This document shows positions 17,615 to 26,310 of a DNA stretch of 64,000 nucleotides, piece by piece. Positions within the stretch are counted from its first letter, which is position 1. Every line of letters begins with the position of its first letter. The notes below the pieces were generated by a model. It was not told the origin of the DNA, ran no database searches, and saw only the letters and a list, made by a program, of their open reading frames with translations. Source of the stretch: Paenibacillus profundus (lineage in GTDB: Bacteria > Bacillota > Bacilli > Paenibacillales > Paenibacillaceae); assembly GCF_021369635.1 (NCBI RefSeq), contig NZ_JAJNBZ010000001.1, positions 124,001 to 188,000 of the forward strand, given 5' to 3'. The translations under genes and the position numbers were made by a program.

Positions 17615-19240
17615 ATGACATGGCCATTGTTGCACATTCCGGTTCAACAACCGTTGGCAGCTCATTATATCGAACATCAATCGTCCGTTATACAATCACT
17701 ATACGAGTTTCATCCGGATGAAGATGTGGAGAAACGGGCCGAATGGCTGGACGGAGCTGAGCATCTGAGAGCGGATCGCTCCGAACTGGCACAGGTGCTG
17801 CGCCGATATAATCAACAGATGAACAACTGCCCGGCCGTGATGGAAGCCATTGATCGATTGGTGCAGAGCGAGGCACTCGTCGTCGTGGGAGGCCAGCAGG
17901 GAGGCTTGCTGACAGGACCGCTGCTAGTTATATATAAAGCGGTATCCATTATTCGTATGGCGCAGGAAGCAGAAGCCAGACTAGGACGTCCGGTCGTTCC
18001 GGTATTTTGGATTGCCGGAGAGGACCATGACTTCGATGAAGTCAATCATACTTATGTATTGAATCAGGAGCCGGCAGTGCAGCGGATTCGTATCGGGAAA
18101 CCTCACGACTTGCGAGCCCCGGTCAGCCACGTGAAGCTTGAAGTGTCCGCATGGGAGTCCGTGCTGGCGGAAGTAGAGGAGTTGATGCCGTCTACCGAAT
18201 TCAAACCAGCACTGATGGATGAGCTTCGGCAAATGGCGAAGTATTCCACGCTCTCAGACGCTTTTGCTCACATGATAGGGCGGCTGTTTGGGGAGTACGG
18301 GCTTGTGCTGATCGATTCAGCCGATCCGGCCATCCGGAAGCTGGAAGCTCCGATGTTCCAAGCCATCATCGAGGAGAACGATAGCTTGGAGGAAGCCTAT
18401 GCCAAGAGCGAGCAAGATCTGCGCACAATGGGCTATACACCACAAGCGGAGCGTTCTGAACACAGTGCGAACTTATTTGTCATTCATGAAGGAGAGCGTC
18501 AACTGCTCCACAAAGAGAACGGCAGCTTTGTCGATCGGCATCGTACGCTCTCATGGAGCAAAGCGGAGTTGCTGAATAAAGCGGGGGGTTGCCCGCAGGA
18601 ACTTAGCAACAATGTCTTGACACGCCCTTTAATGCAAGAATTTTTATTTCCGGTACTGGCAACGGTGCTTGGCCCTGGTGAGATTGCTTACTGGGCGCAG
18701 ACGAAGCAAGCGTTTCGGACGCTTGGCATGCGGATGCCGCTTATTTGGCCGAGAATGAGCTTCACATGTATGGAAGGCACGCTCCAGAAGCTGCTTGTCA
18801 AATATGATTTGACGGCAGAGGATGTCATCCATCATTATGAAGAGAAGAAGGAATTGTGGTTGAAGTCGCAGGATGAACTTCATCTGGATGATCGCTTCGG
18901 CGAGCTGCGCCATGATGTAGATGCGCGTTATCGCGACATGCTGAGTGTCCTGAATGATGCGCTGCCTGCTCTAGGCCGTCTCGGCGAGACGAATCATGCC
19001 AAGGTGTTGGAGCAGATTGATTTCCTCCATCATCGGGCAAAGGACGCATTGCAGAAGCAGCATGAATCTGGCCTGCGGCAATGGGAACGGCTGAAGGTGA
19101 CGCTGCACCCGAATAACAAACCGCAAGAGAGAGTCTTGAATATGATCATGTATGCCTGTCGTTACGGGGAAGGTTGGTTCAAGCCGGTGATGGATGCACC
19201 GGTCGTATGGAAAGGCGAGCATCGCCTGATTACGCTTTAG
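17615..19240 (+). CDS. bshC: Bacillithiol synthase BshC (cysteine ligase)
   Basis: Adds cysteine to glucosaminyl-malate, the last step to the thiol bacillithiol. The 541-residue protein matches the family length and has the N-terminal VVGGQQGGLLTGPLLVIYKA and FWIAGEDHDFDEVNH motifs, a central SWSKAELLN region and a C-terminal coiled coil (about 440-500). Start 17615 follows GAGGGAGG; the upstream in-frame ATG at 17555 would overlap unrelated sequence. The position just upstream of the division cluster is conserved in Bacillales. Confidence 0.93.
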   Translation: MTWPLLHIPVQQPLAAHYIEHQSSVIQSLYEFHPDEDVEKRAEWLDGAEHLRADRSELAQVLRRYNQQMNNCPAVMEAIDRLVQSEALVVVGGQQGGLLTGPLLVIYKAVSIIRMAQEAEARLGRPVVPVFWIAGEDHDFDEVNHTYVLNQEPAVQRIRIGKPHDLRAPVSHVKLEVSAWESVLAEVEELMPSTEFKPALMDELRQMAKYSTLSDAFAHMIGRLFGEYGLVLIDSADPAIRKLEAPMFQAIIEENDSLEEAYAKSEQDLRTMGYTPQAERSEHSANLFVIHEGERQLLHKENGSFVDRHRTLSWSKAELLNKAGGCPQELSNNVLTRPLMQEFLFPVLATVLGPGEIAYWAQTKQAFRTLGMRMPLIWPRMSFTCMEGTLQKLLVKYDLTAEDVIHHYEEKKELWLKSQDELHLDDRFGELRHDVDARYRDMLSVLNDALPALGRLGETNHAKVLEQIDFLHHRAKDALQKQHESGLRQWERLKVTLHPNNKPQERVLNMIMYACRYGEGWFKPVMDAPVVWKGEHRLITL

Positions 19241-19299
19241 AACACGTCAGTAAGGTGAGGAATGCCAACTAATTATGATGTGGGAGGATGAACGTACCG

Positions 19300-20571
19300 A
19301 TGAATAACGCAAATGCTGTAAACAACAGTGTTATCCGTGATATCGCTTTAGCTCCGGAAGGTCATTTAAAGATTGATTGGGTGCAGGCTCATATGCCTGT
19401 ATTGAATCGCATTCGCGAACAATTTGAAGCTGAGCAGCCATTCAAAGGCTTGAAGGTGGCCATTTCGCTGCACTTGGAAGCGAAGACGGCTTATCTTGCC
19501 AAAGTGGTTCAAGCCGGGGGCGCACAGGTGACGATAACTGGCAGCAATCCGTTGTCTACGCAAGATGACGTATGTGCGGCGCTTGTGGAAGACGGAATTA
19601 CGGTATTTGCAAAGTATGATCCGGAACCAGAAGAGTATAAGCAGTTGCTGATTCAGACGCTGGAGACGAAGCCGGATCTGATCATCGATGACGGCGGCGA
19701 TTTGATTTCGATCCTTCACTCGGAGCGACCTGACTTGAGAGACCAAGTGCGCGGCGGTGCGGAGGAGACGACGACAGGCATTCTGCGTTTGAAAGCGATG
19801 GAGAAAGACGGTACGCTTCAATTCCCGATGGTTGCGGTAAACGATGCGTTCTGCAAATATTTGTTCGACAATCGTTACGGAACGGGTCAATCCGTCTGGG
19901 ACGGCATTAACCGCACGACGAACTTGGTTGTTGCCGGCAAGACCGTCGTAGTAGTCGGATACGGCTGGTGCGGTAAAGGCGTGGCGATGCGCGCGAAGGG
20001 CCTTGGTGCGAACGTCGTCGTGACGGAAATCGACGCGATTAAAGGTGTGGAAGCCTATATGGATGGCTTCACAGTACTGCCGATGAGCGAAGCGGCCCGC
20101 ATCGGAGATATCTTCGTCACCGTGACGGGGAATCGTGACGTCATCCGCGGCGAACATTACGATGTGATGAAGAATGGCGCTATTCTGTCCAATGCCGGTC
20201 ACTTTGATATCGAGGTGAACAAGCCGGAATTGGAAGCACGTTCGCAAGGCGTGCGCACGGTTCGCAAGAACATTCAAGAATACAAGCTGAAGGATGGACG
20301 CAGCATTTATGTGCTCGCGGAAGGCCGCTTGGTCAACTTGGCCGCAGGCGACGGGCATCCGGCTGAGATTATGGACATGACATTTGCGCTGCAAGCGATG
20401 TCGTTGAAGTATGTGAACGAGCAATACGAGCGCATCGGCAAGGCAGTGGTCAATGTGCCTTATGAACTGGATGAGCAGGTAGCTCGCTTCAAGCTGGAGT
20501 CGCTTGGCATTTCCATTGACAAGCTGACCGCTGAGCAAGCTTCCTACCTCGACAGCTGGCAAGAGCATTAA
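19300..20571 (+). CDS. ahcY: S-adenosylhomocysteine hydrolase
   Basis: NAD-dependent enzyme splitting S-adenosylhomocysteine to homocysteine and adenosine. In 423 residues: EAKTAYLAKVV, the catalytic pair Lys186 and Asp190 in NDAFCKYLFDN, the NAD loop GYGWCGKG (220-227), and NAGHFDIEV. The C-terminus stops at DKLTAEQASYLDSWQEH and lacks the K-P-D-H-Y-R-Y-type tail that contacts NAD in the animal enzyme, as in the short thermophile/archaeal-like forms. B. subtilis lacks this gene and uses Pfs plus LuxS, so its place between bshC and mraZ is a lineage feature. Start 19300 is used because ATG 19288 abuts GGGAGG. Confidence 0.92.
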   Translation: MNNANAVNNSVIRDIALAPEGHLKIDWVQAHMPVLNRIREQFEAEQPFKGLKVAISLHLEAKTAYLAKVVQAGGAQVTITGSNPLSTQDDVCAALVEDGITVFAKYDPEPEEYKQLLIQTLETKPDLIIDDGGDLISILHSERPDLRDQVRGGAEETTTGILRLKAMEKDGTLQFPMVAVNDAFCKYLFDNRYGTGQSVWDGINRTTNLVVAGKTVVVVGYGWCGKGVAMRAKGLGANVVVTEIDAIKGVEAYMDGFTVLPMSEAARIGDIFVTVTGNRDVIRGEHYDVMKNGAILSNAGHFDIEVNKPELEARSQGVRTVRKNIQEYKLKDGRSIYVLAEGRLVNLAAGDGHPAEIMDMTFALQAMSLKYVNEQYERIGKAVVNVPYELDEQVARFKLESLGISIDKLTAEQASYLDSWQEH

Positions 20572-20578
20572 TCGGACA

Positions 20579-20626
20579 AGAGGTCGTTCTCGAAGACCCT
20601 TTTTATCACGAAGCATCCTAAGAGAT
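20579..20626 (+). repeat. Dispersed intergenic repeat, copy 6 (forward, left part)
   Basis: AGAGGTCGTTCTCGAAGACC then ATCACGAAGCATCC matches the left 50 bp of the long copy (ATCACGAAGTATCC). It begins 8 bp after the ahcY stop. Confidence 0.7.
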
Positions 20627-20647
20627 CAAGAATACGTATGTAGAACA

Positions 20648-20690
20648 ATGCCGTCATCAGCCATGAAGCTGGTGGCGGCATCTTTTATCC
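20648..20690 (+). terminator. Terminator after ahcY
   Basis: ATGCCGTCATCAGC (20648-20661) pairs with GCTGGTGGCGGCAT (20668-20681), two wobble pairs, then CTTTTA. The remaining gap to 20981 shows no gene or clear promoter. Confidence 0.8.
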
Positions 20691-20981
20691 ACTCTCCCAA
20701 TGCTTCAGATTGCGTAATGAATAGCTTGGTATTGAAGCGGTATCGTGCTCATTTTCTGAATTGTTGGAATAGTGGGCTACAGGGATGAACCCACCTTCAA
20801 TGAGAAAGCTGTTTCGCGCGATTGCTGGAGCAAGCCAGTCTTCTTATTTCCTATGCAACAAATCTTTTCCAACCCCCGTCAGTAGCTGTAGAGGTTTTGA
20901 AGACGATTGTATAGCGTATGAACAGCACCTAGAGCATCTATACGATGCATCCATACGAACATGAAAAAGGGGGAGTATGGC

Positions 20982-22076
20982 ATGGAAAAGCTTGGGCGTA
21001 TTGAAAAGGAAAGCGGTGTCAGGCAGGTGTTTTTAAGCGGGACATGGATGTTAGGCAAAGCATTGATAGCAGGTTGGCTTGCATTTGCCTTGCTATTAGG
21101 CGGGTGTTCCGCATCCTCCTCCGAGGATGCTGCATCGATCGGCAAGAACGAAGCGGCGGCCGACATGAATACGTTGTCACAGGAGAGCAGCCAGGCTGTT
21201 CAGAGTGAACACCCGAACGGGGTGCAGGCTGGATTCAACGGCTCGCAGGCACCAGCCGCGAAGCCGCAGCGCAAGCTGATTTATCAGGCCAATCTGCGTA
21301 TGGAAGTGAAGGATTATGAGACGGCGAAGCAGCGCATGAATCGGCTGATCGAATCATCGGGAGCGTATATTATGCAGTTTTCCGATGAGGAGTCCGACTA
21401 TGAACACGGAGGGACATATGTCATTAAGGTGCCGGCTGCGGGCTTCCAATCCTTCGTTGACGAGCTTGGAAAATGGGATTACATTGATTACAACCGCCAG
21501 TATTCGGCCAACGACGTCACCGAGGAATATGTGGATTTGGAAGCGCGGCTGAAAGCGCAGCGGGCGGTTGAGGCGAGACTGCTGTCCTTTATGGAGAAAG
21601 CGACGAAGTCGGCGGATTTGCTCAGTTTTTCCAAGGAGCTTGCGGACGTACAGTCGAATATCGAGCAGATTGTCGGCCGCATGCGTTATTTTGATACGAA
21701 TGTGGCGATGTCCACGATTGAAATGAGGTTATATCAGACATTGAAGCCGGTGGCTAACAAAGCGCTGGAGGAAGCGTTCGGCACGCAGATCGCGTCGGCG
21801 TTAAGTCAAAGCTGGGATGCGCTCGTGCAAATTGTGAAAACGTTTGTGCTGGCGCTTGTAGCCATTCTGCCGTTCGCCTGTGCCGGCTTGCTTGTCGGGG
21901 TGCCTATCTGGCTAATTGTGCGAAGACAGAACAAGGGCAAGAAGAAAGATAGAACGTTCCTCGCACATCAACCAATGTCATCGCTTACGGATGCAGCGCT
22001 TGTCAAGAAGGAAATAGACGAAGCAAACGATGAAACAAATCATCGAAAGGCAAGGGAAGATCCAAATAACCCATAA
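20982..22076 (+). CDS. DUF4349 lipoprotein with C-terminal membrane helix
   Basis: 364 residues: a signal peptide with lipobox LLLGGC (Cys near 42), an acidic Ser/Ala linker, the DUF4349 domain (KLIYQANLRMEVKDYETA through VDLEARLKAQ), a coiled coil (about 185-225), then one membrane helix (about 290-318) and a basic cytoplasmic tail. The function is unknown. Start 20982 follows AAAGGGGGAG; ATG 20961 lies upstream of that site. A strong terminator separates it from mraZ. Confidence 0.8.
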   Translation: MEKLGRIEKESGVRQVFLSGTWMLGKALIAGWLAFALLLGGCSASSSEDAASIGKNEAAADMNTLSQESSQAVQSEHPNGVQAGFNGSQAPAAKPQRKLIYQANLRMEVKDYETAKQRMNRLIESSGAYIMQFSDEESDYEHGGTYVIKVPAAGFQSFVDELGKWDYIDYNRQYSANDVTEEYVDLEARLKAQRAVEARLLSFMEKATKSADLLSFSKELADVQSNIEQIVGRMRYFDTNVAMSTIEMRLYQTLKPVANKALEEAFGTQIASALSQSWDALVQIVKTFVLALVAILPFACAGLLVGVPIWLIVRRQNKGKKKDRTFLAHQPMSSLTDAALVKKEIDEANDETNHRKAREDPNNP

Positions 22077-22087
22077 TCAACTAATAT

Positions 22088-22116
22088 AAAAATCCTGCTA
22101 ATTAGCAGGATTTTTT
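22088..22116 (+). terminator. Terminator before the mraZ operon
   Basis: AAAAATCCTGCTAA faces TTAGCAGGATTTTT with a four-base loop, and the T run continues. It isolates the division cluster from upstream transcription. Confidence 0.85.
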
Positions 22117-22143
22117 ATGTTCATGGCGAAGTATACAAACGTT

Positions 22144-22190
22144 GTGGAGGAAAGTGGAGCGCAGTGGTGAATTTAGGGGGAGGAGTGGTG
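22144..22190 (+). promoter_or_regulatory. MraZ operator: GTGG repeats at 10-bp spacing
   Basis: GTGGAG at 22144 and 22154, GTGGTG at 22164, a degenerate TAGGGG at 22174 and GTGGTG at 22185. MraZ proteins bind tandem GTGG/TGGG-type boxes spaced one helical turn apart upstream of their own gene, so autoregulation is expected. TATACA (22132-22137) could be the -10 just upstream, with no clear -35. Confidence 0.65.
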
Positions 22191-22194
22191 GCAG

Positions 22195-22626
22195 ATGTTT
22201 ATGGGCGAATATCAACATAGCATCGATGACAAAGGCCGCATGATCATTCCTGCCAAACTGCGCGATTCCTTAGGCTCCAACTTTGTGTTGACACGAGGCT
22301 TGGATCAATGTTTGTTTGTCTATCCTATGGATGAATGGGGCTTGCTTGAGCAGAAGCTGAAGGCATTGCCTCTGATGAAGGCCGATGCACGTGCGTTCAC
22401 CCGTTTTTTCTTCTCCGGAGCTACCGAATGTGAATGGGACAAGCAAGGCCGCATCAACATCCCCAACCATTTGCGCCAATACGCGCATCTCGATAAAGAA
22501 TGTATGGTCATTGGTGTACAGAACCGAGTGGAGATTTGGAGTAAAGACGCTTGGGAACAATATGTATTACAGTCGGAATCTACGTTTAATGAAATTGCCG
22601 AAACGTTGGTGGACTTTAATTTCTAG
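22195..22626 (+). CDS. mraZ: Transcriptional regulator MraZ
   Basis: AbrB-fold, DNA-binding repressor of the division and cell-wall cluster. The 143 residues contain two tandem MraZ domains: the first begins [20 protein letters not shown], the second has [20 protein letters not shown]. The conserved DKGR and DKQGR loops contact DNA. GGGGGAGGAG precedes ATG 22195. It is the first gene of the cluster, with GTGG boxes directly upstream. Confidence 0.96.
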   Translation: MFMGEYQHSIDDKGRMIIPAKLRDSLGSNFVLTRGLDQCLFVYPMDEWGLLEQKLKALPLMKADARAFTRFFFSGATECEWDKQGRINIPNHLRQYAHLDKECMVIGVQNRVEIWSKDAWEQYVLQSESTFNEIAETLVDFNF

Positions 22627-22694
22627 GTGTACATTTTATGATGCGCCACCGATAACAGCTTAGATGGAAACCGATATACTAGGAGGAATTTGCG

Positions 22695-23648
22695 TTGTTT
22701 CATCATATTACCGTGCTAAAAGAGGAGTCGGTCGAAGGTTTGCGTATTCGTCCTGACGGAATATATGTCGACTGTACCTTGGGTGGTGCGGGACATAGCG
22801 AACGAATCGCTTCTATGCTTTCCGAGTCGGGGCGTCTTATCGCGCTGGATCAAGATGATTGGGCGCTTGAGAACGCCAAATCCCGTCTTGCTCCGTACAT
22901 GGATCGGGTGACGTTAATCAAGAAGAACTTCCGGCATTTAGAAGAAGCTCTGCTGGAAGCGGATGTCCCGCAGTGTGACGGCGTTCCGCTTGTGGACGGC
23001 ATCTTGTTCGACTTGGGTGTGTCTTCTCCGCAGCTTGACGAAGGGGAACGCGGATTCAGCTACAATCATGATGCGCCGCTTGATATGCGGATGGATCAAA
23101 ATGCGGAATTGACTGCACACGAAATCGTTAACGAGTGGTCGGAAGCGGACATTGCCCGCATTCTGTTTGAGTACGGCGAAGAGAAATTCGCACGGCGCAT
23201 TGCCCGGGAAATGGTCACGGCAAGGGCGAAGCATCCGATCGAGACAACCGGAGAATTAGCAGAGCTTGTGAAGGCTGGAATTCCGGCAGCAGCAAGGCGT
23301 ACGGGGGGACACCCTGCCAAGCGAAGCTTTCAAGCGCTTAGAATCGCGGTGAATGACGAGCTTGGCGCTTTCGAGGATGCGCTGCATCAAGCGGTTCGCT
23401 GCTTGAAGCGGGAGGGCAGAGTTGCCGTAATTACTTTCCATTCGCTCGAAGATCGAATATGCAAACGGATTATGAACAGCTATGTCGGGAAATGCCAATG
23501 CCCGCCTGATTTGCCGATGTGCGCATGTGGCAAAACCGAAATCTTGACATTTATAAAGCGTAAGCCGATTGTTCCTGGTGAAGAGGAGTTGACACTCAAT
23601 CCGCGTTCGCGTTCAGCAAAATTGCGTGTTGCTGAAAAAATGATATAA
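22695..23648 (+). CDS. rsmH: 16S rRNA m4C1402 methyltransferase RsmH
   Basis: SAM-dependent N4-methylation of C1402 in the ribosomal P site. 317 residues with [13 protein letters not shown], the SAM loop [22 protein letters not shown] and the C-terminal [12 protein letters not shown] signature. The start is TTG 22695, 8 bp after AGGAGG; no in-frame ATG fits the family N-terminus. Confidence 0.95.
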   Translation: MFHHITVLKEESVEGLRIRPDGIYVDCTLGGAGHSERIASMLSESGRLIALDQDDWALENAKSRLAPYMDRVTLIKKNFRHLEEALLEADVPQCDGVPLVDGILFDLGVSSPQLDEGERGFSYNHDAPLDMRMDQNAELTAHEIVNEWSEADIARILFEYGEEKFARRIAREMVTARAKHPIETTGELAELVKAGIPAAARRTGGHPAKRSFQALRIAVNDELGAFEDALHQAVRCLKREGRVAVITFHSLEDRICKRIMNSYVGKCQCPPDLPMCACGKTEILTFIKRKPIVPGEEELTLNPRSRSAKLRVAEKMI

Positions 23649-23663
23649 GGGGGAAAGCAGAAG

Positions 23664-24050
23664 ATGGCATATGTGCGTGGCAATTTGGCAGTACGCCCGG
23701 AACGACAGCAACAACGGACACCAAAGTATCGTCAGACGAAAAAGACGGTAACTCGCAAAGCTGCGCTTCCTACACGCGAGAAGCTGCTATATTTATTAAC
23801 CGTCTTGCTCTGTGCGACGATCGCTTTTTTTATCATCTCGCGCTACGCACATATTTACAACACGAATCTGCAAGTGCAAGAGATGAAGCGGACGACCGTG
23901 GCTCTTCAGAATGAAGCATCGGTATTGCGTGTAGAAATAGAGAAGTTGTCAGACTGGAAACGAATTGAGCAATTTGCCAAGGAAAATGGACTCATCACAC
24001 CAGAGCAGCCTCTGGAAATAGAAGTATACAAACAAGCAGGGAACGAATAA
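23664..24050 (+). CDS. ftsL: Division protein FtsL
   Basis: Bitopic divisome protein that pairs with DivIC and DivIB. 128 residues: a basic, Gln-rich cytoplasmic N-terminus (1-45), one membrane helix (about 46-66) and an extracytoplasmic leucine-zipper-like coil (LQVQEMKRTTVALQNEASVL). Sequence is weakly conserved, so the call rests on topology plus position between rsmH and pbpB. Confidence 0.88.
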   Translation: MAYVRGNLAVRPERQQQRTPKYRQTKKTVTRKAALPTREKLLYLLTVLLCATIAFFIISRYAHIYNTNLQVQEMKRTTVALQNEASVLRVEIEKLSDWKRIEQFAKENGLITPEQPLEIEVYKQAGNE

Positions 24051-24057
24051 ACGAGGG

Positions 24058-26241
24058 ATGAAGATGGTCAAACGAATCAAGTTGCGCACGTTGGCGATCG
24101 GGGGTTTATTCACCCTCTTTTTTGTTGTCATCGTAGGGCGATTGTTCTGGTATCAAGTGTGGAATCAGGAGTTCTGGATGAACGAGGCGAAGGCATCGTG
24201 GTCGGTCAAACGCGAATTGGCGCCGACCCGCGGCACCGTCTATGATCAGAAGGGTGAAGTGTTGGTCATGGATGCCCCGGCCTATACGGTGGCGGTCGGT
24301 CCCAGAGTCATTCAAGAGCTGAGGACTTCAAACAAGCTTGTAGAGAAAAACATCGACGTAGAGCGGCTAATCGTGGATGAACTGCATAAAGTGCTGAAAA
24401 AACCGGAAAACGAGCTGTACAATTTGGTGCGCAGCAAGCAAGATACCGGTGAATATTATATTAATCGCGAGGTCCGCAGTGAAGGCTGGAAGGTTGAAGA
24501 AGAAACGGCGGAGCAGCTTCGCCAATTTGTTAGCGAGCTAAAAGAGGAGACCGGATTAAAGGACGTCGGTCTCTATTTGATGCCGGAGGTAAAGCGTTTC
24601 TATGCCAAGAACAAACTCGCATCGCACGTGCTTGGCTATACGGATAAACAAGGCGAGCCTATCGGCGGCATAGAGGAAACGTTTGACGAACAATTAAAAG
24701 GGACGCCAGGCGTCATTCAGTATGAAAAAGACCGAATTGGCAACAAGCTGCCGACCGCTTCAGAAGTATATAAGCCAGAGAAAGATGGGCAGAACATCTA
24801 TCTAACGATCGATCGCACGATCCAGCAATATATCGAGGATGAAATGCGAGAGGTATATAACAGGTATAGTCCGCACAGCATGACCGTCATTGCGGCTGAT
24901 CCGAAGACAGGTGATATATTAGGCCTGGCAAATATGCCGGATTTCAATCCGAACAAATATTGGGAAGCGAGTAACATCCGTAACTTCTATAATCCTGCCA
25001 TCCAAGCACGGTACGAGCCGGGCTCGACCTTTAAAATCGTTACGTTGGCGGCCGCTGTAGAGGAAGGTATATTTGACCCGAATGCGTACTTTGAGTCCGG
25101 GAGCATTCGCGCCGGCGGACGAAAGATTCACGACGTTAATCGTGTCGGATGGGGGACGATTAGTTATTTGGAAGGGTTGAAGCGTTCCAGTAACGTCGCT
25201 TTCGTCAAGTTGGGCTTTGAACAGTTGCAGGAAGAAAGAATGAAGTCATATATTGAAAAGTTTGGATTCGGCAAGCCGACGGGGATTGAGCTTCCGTGGG
25301 AAAATAGCGGGCAGATTCAATTCCAATATCCTGCCGACGTGGCAGCGGCATCATACGGTCATGGTAAAGTTCTGGTGACGCCGATTCAACAGATTATGGC
25401 CGTATCCGCCGTCGCGAACGGAGGCAAGCTGATGAAGCCGCATCTCGTGCGCAGGACGGAAGATCTGGTGACTGGCAAGGTGACGGAACGGGAGCCCGAG
25501 ATCGTAAGGCAAGTCATTAAACCGGACGTGGCGAAGCAAGTTAGTGAATATTTGGAGCAGGTTGTAGCCGATCAGAAAATAGGTACAGGTAAAAACGCCT
25601 ATATTGAGGGCTACCGCGTAGCCGGAAAGACCGGTACCGCCTTGAAGGTCATCAATGGCGAATACGATTCGCAGCGTGCGGTCGTATCGTTCGTCGGCTA
25701 TGCTCCGGTGGAAGATCCGCGCATTGCCGTGCTTATCGTTGTCGATGATCCGCAAGATTACTGGGAAGGCGGCGGCTTCGTAGCTCCGTTCATGTTCAAG
25801 AAGATTGCGAGTCAATCGCTCCGCTATATGGGCGTGCCGACATCGCATGAAATGAAAGACAATGGCAGCAAGAAAGGCCCTGTGCCTATTATTAAGGCGC
25901 CAAATATTCAAGGCTTAAAGCCGTATGATGCAAAGCGAAAATTGGGGGAAGATGGAATTGTCTTCGAGACGGTAGGTGCCGGCAGTGTCGTAAAAAGGCA
26001 ATATCCTGCCCCAGGCGAGCCGCTTGCTACCGGGCAGCGTATTTATTTGCTCACCGATGAGCCGGAGAAGCTTCCACTGCCGAATCTAAAAGGCAAGTCG
26101 CTGCGTGACGTTATGGAAATTACATCGCTGTTGAATTGGAAGGTTCGGATCGATGGAGAAGGATACGTAACGGAACAGAAGACGTCGACGGAGAACGGGC
26201 AGCGTATGGTTGAAATTAAATTGGCACCTAAAAGAACGTAG
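24058..26241 (+). CDS. pbpB: Division transpeptidase PBP2B (class B PBP with PASTA domains)
   Basis: Septal peptidoglycan transpeptidase. 727 residues: membrane helix (about 11-32), PBP dimerisation domain with RGTVYDQKGEVL, transpeptidase domain with STFK (Ser323), SSN, and KTG (524-526), then two PASTA domains (about 600-660 and 665-725). It lies 8 bp behind ftsL and is followed by a paralogue, spoVD. Confidence 0.95.
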   Translation: MKMVKRIKLRTLAIGGLFTLFFVVIVGRLFWYQVWNQEFWMNEAKASWSVKRELAPTRGTVYDQKGEVLVMDAPAYTVAVGPRVIQELRTSNKLVEKNIDVERLIVDELHKVLKKPENELYNLVRSKQDTGEYYINREVRSEGWKVEEETAEQLRQFVSELKEETGLKDVGLYLMPEVKRFYAKNKLASHVLGYTDKQGEPIGGIEETFDEQLKGTPGVIQYEKDRIGNKLPTASEVYKPEKDGQNIYLTIDRTIQQYIEDEMREVYNRYSPHSMTVIAADPKTGDILGLANMPDFNPNKYWEASNIRNFYNPAIQARYEPGSTFKIVTLAAAVEEGIFDPNAYFESGSIRAGGRKIHDVNRVGWGTISYLEGLKRSSNVAFVKLGFEQLQEERMKSYIEKFGFGKPTGIELPWENSGQIQFQYPADVAAASYGHGKVLVTPIQQIMAVSAVANGGKLMKPHLVRRTEDLVTGKVTEREPEIVRQVIKPDVAKQVSEYLEQVVADQKIGTGKNAYIEGYRVAGKTGTALKVINGEYDSQRAVVSFVGYAPVEDPRIAVLIVVDDPQDYWEGGGFVAPFMFKKIASQSLRYMGVPTSHEMKDNGSKKGPVPIIKAPNIQGLKPYDAKRKLGEDGIVFETVGAGSVVKRQYPAPGEPLATGQRIYLLTDEPEKLPLPNLKGKSLRDVMEITSLLNWKVRIDGEGYVTEQKTSTENGQRMVEIKLAPKRT

Positions 26242-26310
26242 CTTGTTCTATCCCCTGGTTGTCCCGAATAGGTTGGTTATGAACCAATGTCGGACAAAGG
26301 AGGGGATACC

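Noticed and set aside
19366-20616. 416-codon open frame antisense to ahcY
   Set aside because: It lies entirely opposite a well-conserved gene, the peptide is rich in His, Arg and Leu without any motif, and there is no ribosome binding site; it follows from codon bias of the sense strand.
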